Shown: one piece after another, positions 45,901 to 48,005 of the stretch | Position numbering within the stretch: the stretch's first letter is position 1 | Layout: each line of letters begins with the position of its first letter | Source: Gryganskiella cystojenkinii | Lineage: Eukaryota > Mortierellomycota > Mortierellomycetes > Mortierellales > Mortierellaceae | Length of the DNA stretch: 48,005 bases | NCBI GenBank assembly: GCA_015852425.1 | Contig: JAAAIG010000049.1 | Coordinates: forward strand, 1-48,005 | Reading direction: 5' to 3' | The notes under the pieces: generated by a model | What the model was told of the DNA's origin: nothing | Databases searched by the model: none | The model's input: only the letters and a program-made list of their open reading frames with translations | Program-made: the position numbers and the translations under genes

Positions 45901-47287
45901 AGACCTTGCGTTGCTTGGATGCAATGGAAGATATCTGGATCACTGCCAGGTTTAGTGCCGTGAATCTACAGCGGCTCTTGAAGATCCGCAGCATTGAGCT
46001 ACCCTACTCGTTTGAAGGTAAACAATCCAATTTTCTCCTGAGAACCACTACTCTTTTTGTTCCTCATTTTGGTGGCGCTAACAGTTACCGGCTCATGTTT
46101 CAAAAATAGGCTTTAAGAGGCGGTCGTTGGATACAAATGAAGATCAAAAGGAAATGCGAGCGATTAAGGCTGCCCAGCTGGAACTCTCCTTGGCGGCATC
46201 GGTCCCAAAGGAGCAATTTGCCCTGGATGTGAATCAGATCATGGGGTATTATCAATCCAGCGGATCAAATCATACGGAACCTTTGGGTCGAAATACCCGC
46301 CATTTCACACCAGCTCCTTATTTCAGTCTCGCGGCCACTCGTCATCATGGATCGCTTAGTGCCCACCCGGGGCTCAGTCATGGGCATTCCCAACAACTTC
46401 GTCGACCCCGTCAAACGAAGCACGCATCGCCACCGACTGTCACTACAGGAACATCCACACAACAGCCTATCGAATCCAGCTCGATTTCAAGCTCAATCTC
46501 TCCGTCTTCGTCTACCACTGGGTTCTTCCCAAATGTAGAACCTACGAGTGTTGTCGCCAACGCGAGCATTATTACAACAACGTCCACTGATATGGACATG
46601 TTCGACAACTCGGCCTCACTAGACCCATTTGATGTTCCAATGTCAACAACGCCGGTGGTCTCAGCAGTGGTGACTTCTAATGAGCTTCAACAACAACAAC
46701 AACAACAGCAACAGCAGCAGCAGCAAGCGGTATCCTCGGGTGAGATTTCGCAATCAAGCGTCATACAAAACCCATTTTCGTCCTCGTTCTGGGAAATCCC
46801 TACGTCAATCGATAGTGACGAATGGATGCTATACATGCAGAACAGCGGAGGAATCAGTCTTGACAGCGATGTTGACATCAATGTTGACCGGATCCAGCAT
46901 CACACATTCAAGTCATCGAATCAGGATGGCGGCAGTAATAACAGCCGAGGCGGCATGATCGGATCCAGAGCGGATATGAACAACTCTGCCGTTCCTTTGA
47001 TGATGAGTCAGAGCGTACCGCAGGCGACCAATACGTATGATGGTAATAACACTAAGTCTGTCAACAAAACCTACCCTCTCGCTCAAAGTCTGTCAATGAA
47101 AGAAATCTTTGGAGTGACAAACCCTGGAGGAAGCGACATGACAAACCTGTCCTCTTCAACCAACAGCAACAATGATACCGACTTTTCAAACATCAACGCC
47201 ACGCTCTCTGACACACAATCCAAGGCGGCTGTATCAGCGCAGAACCTCGCTTTCTCGCAAGGATCTTTAGACAATCCCTTCTTTTGA
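42968..47287 (+). CDS. Zn2Cys6 transcription factor with fungal TF domain
   Basis: This is a nuclear binuclear zinc-cluster regulator of 1182 residues in seven exons: 42968-43082, 43198-43216, 43421-43437, 43597-43695, 43807-45167, 45258-46017 and 46110-47287. The cluster has cysteines 40, 43, 50, 57, 60 and 67 with C-x2-C-x6-C-x6-C-x2-C-x6-C spacing. It is split over exons 2-4, two of which are only 19 and 17 nt. It is followed by KKRGPPKGAG and a heptad-like IEDRLHRMEAIVGGLV linker, which usually dimerises. A Gln-rich stretch (about residues 110-190) precedes the fungal-specific transcription factor domain, from the LHFTHVHPFAPVLVW segment to about residue 750. The tail is Ser/Asn/Gln-rich with a Q13 run. 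The linker resembles that of XlnR/Rgt1-type sugar regulators, but its target genes cannot be inferred. The 3' end is convergent with the methyltransferase (gap 141 bp). Confidence 0.93.
46688..46726 (+). repeat. CAA/CAG run encoding Gln13
   Basis: Thirteen glutamine codons in a row, mixed CAA and CAG, within the last exon of the Zn2Cys6 factor. The tract is a likely length polymorphism in an activation-type low-complexity region. Confidence 0.95.
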
Positions 47288-47428
47288 CAGTATAGCAATG
47301 CACTCCACGAAAATATGCACTGTACCATAGACTTTTTCTTGATAAAAAAACGCTGATTTGATGCAGACAACATGGTTAAGACTGTTATTGATATGTACAA
47401 CGGCGATATTTCTATTTATTTACAATTT

Positions 47429-48005
47429 TTACGCCCTTCCTTTGCCTTTCCATCGTTTGGCCCGATCCTCATTCTTCATCAGGGCTATCAAAAGTTGTTC
47501 TCCAAGAGCTGCGGCCAAGGGCGGCGGGACCGCGTTTCCGACTTGTTTGTACATGTCCTTGATACTGTCGTCCTCGCCCAAAAACTCGAAATGATCTGGG
47601 AACCCCTGCACACGGGCACATTCTCGAACACTCAGGACTCGATATTGATTTGGATGAATCACCTTGCCTTGTTTCCCCATCGGCTGCATTTCTGTCACAG
47701 CGGTCTGGAAGAATCCCTCAAAGTCCAGTCGACCAAACAATCCTTTCCAGCCATTATGACGGGAAGCGGCCGAGTTCTTGTCGGACAGACACCAGGGTCG
47801 AAGTCGTGCTGGTAAAGAATGGTGATCTGCTTCCGCGATCATGGCGACACGACAGACACGCTCGACATTCTCGTCATTGAATGATCGAGAGTAATGATTC
47901 AAGACCACGACTTGCTGCGTTTGTTGTTGTTTTTGTTCTTGATTTTTTTGTTTGTCGAGGTTGTTGAGCACTTCCTTTGGCTGAAATCGCAACTTTTGCT
48001 GGAAA
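47429..48005 (-). CDS. Dnmt1-type DNA (cytosine-5) methyltransferase, C-terminal part
   Basis: This is the last 192 codons of a C5-cytosine methyltransferase; the 5' part lies beyond the right edge. Motif IX-type sequence (RVLSVRECARVQGFPD) and motif X (QVGNAVPPPLA) are clear. Before them is the Dnmt1-like block: LPARLRPWCL, then RHNGWKGLFGRLDFEGFF, then a QPMGKQGKVIHP stretch. These match the end of the Dnmt1 maintenance class better than Dnmt3 or Dnmt2. The frame stays open to the edge, where FQQKLR resembles the Dnmt1 segment before the target recognition domain. The Gln/Lys-rich insert just after it is unusual. The protein ends with a short Lys/Arg tail. The enzyme methylates CpG-type DNA in the nucleus. 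The PCQ and ENV catalytic motifs and N-terminal domains are not in the window, so activity cannot be judged. Confidence 0.95.
   Translation of the reverse strand, partial: FQQKLRFQPKEVLNNLDKQKNQEQKQQQTQQVVVLNHYSRSFNDENVERVCRVAMIAEADHHSLPARLRPWCLSDKNSAASRHNGWKGLFGRLDFEGFFQTAVTEMQPMGKQGKVIHPNQYRVLSVRECARVQGFPDHFEFLGEDDSIKDMYKQVGNAVPPPLAAALGEQLLIALMKNEDRAKRWKGKGRA

Noticed and set aside
1..48005. CRISPR array, integrase-type island or transposon
   Set aside because: No regularly spaced direct repeats, terminal inverted repeats, transposase, reverse transcriptase or integrase motifs were seen on either strand.

Overview
This is a window of nuclear DNA from a filamentous fungus. Protein-coding genes are broken by short introns, mostly 86-283 bp, with GTAAGT/GTATGT-type donors and, where I looked, some CTAAC-like branch sites. 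The 5' leaders are pyrimidine-rich, and many proteins carry Gln/Ser/Asn/His-rich tracts. The gene content (fungal OPT transporters, Zn2Cys6 and Msn2-like C2H2 factors, and a Dnmt1-class cytosine methyltransferase) and the style of the sequence suggest an early-diverging lineage, most likely Mortierellomycotina/Mucoromycota. That placement is inference and no marker gene here proves it. I found no rRNA gene, convincing tRNA, CRISPR array, transposon or virus-derived gene.

Layout. 1-5.6 kb: mostly non-coding, with one Ser-rich orphan ORF (minus). 5.6-14 kb: two tandem minus-strand oligopeptide transporter genes (OPT1, OPT2) of the ISP4/PTR2 type, about 3.4 kb apart. 17.1-20.9 kb: a two-finger C2H2 transcription factor whose finger pair is split by a 1.44-kb intron. 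23.5-28.7 kb: two tandem plus-strand hormone-sensitive-lipase-like alpha/beta hydrolases with matching four-exon structures. 29.4-31.5 kb: a yapsin-like aspartic protease. 31.6-33.5 kb (minus): a disordered protein rich in CDK consensus sites. 33.7-34.6 kb: the spliceosomal protein Snu23. 34.8-38.0 kb (minus): the vacuolar membrane protease Pff1. 38.7-40.3 kb: retromer subunit Vps26, divergent from PFF1. 41.1-42.3 kb: gene-like but unresolved minus-strand segments. 43.0-47.3 kb: a large Zn2Cys6 regulator with two microexons. 47.4-48.0 kb (minus): the C-terminal end of a Dnmt1-type methyltransferase that runs off the right edge.

How the genes relate. The left two thirds is rich in proteolysis and uptake functions: peptide import by two OPTs, a cell-surface aspartic protease and two esterase/lipases. 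This would suit a saprotroph taking up peptides and lipids, but nothing in the sequence shows co-regulation. PFF1 and VPS26 both act in the endosome/vacuole system and share one divergent promoter that contains a TCACGTG E-box and two CCAAT boxes. The block from 31 to 40 kb is compact, with convergent gene ends 141-166 bp apart, whereas the left part has 2.5-3.4 kb gaps with no gene I can support.
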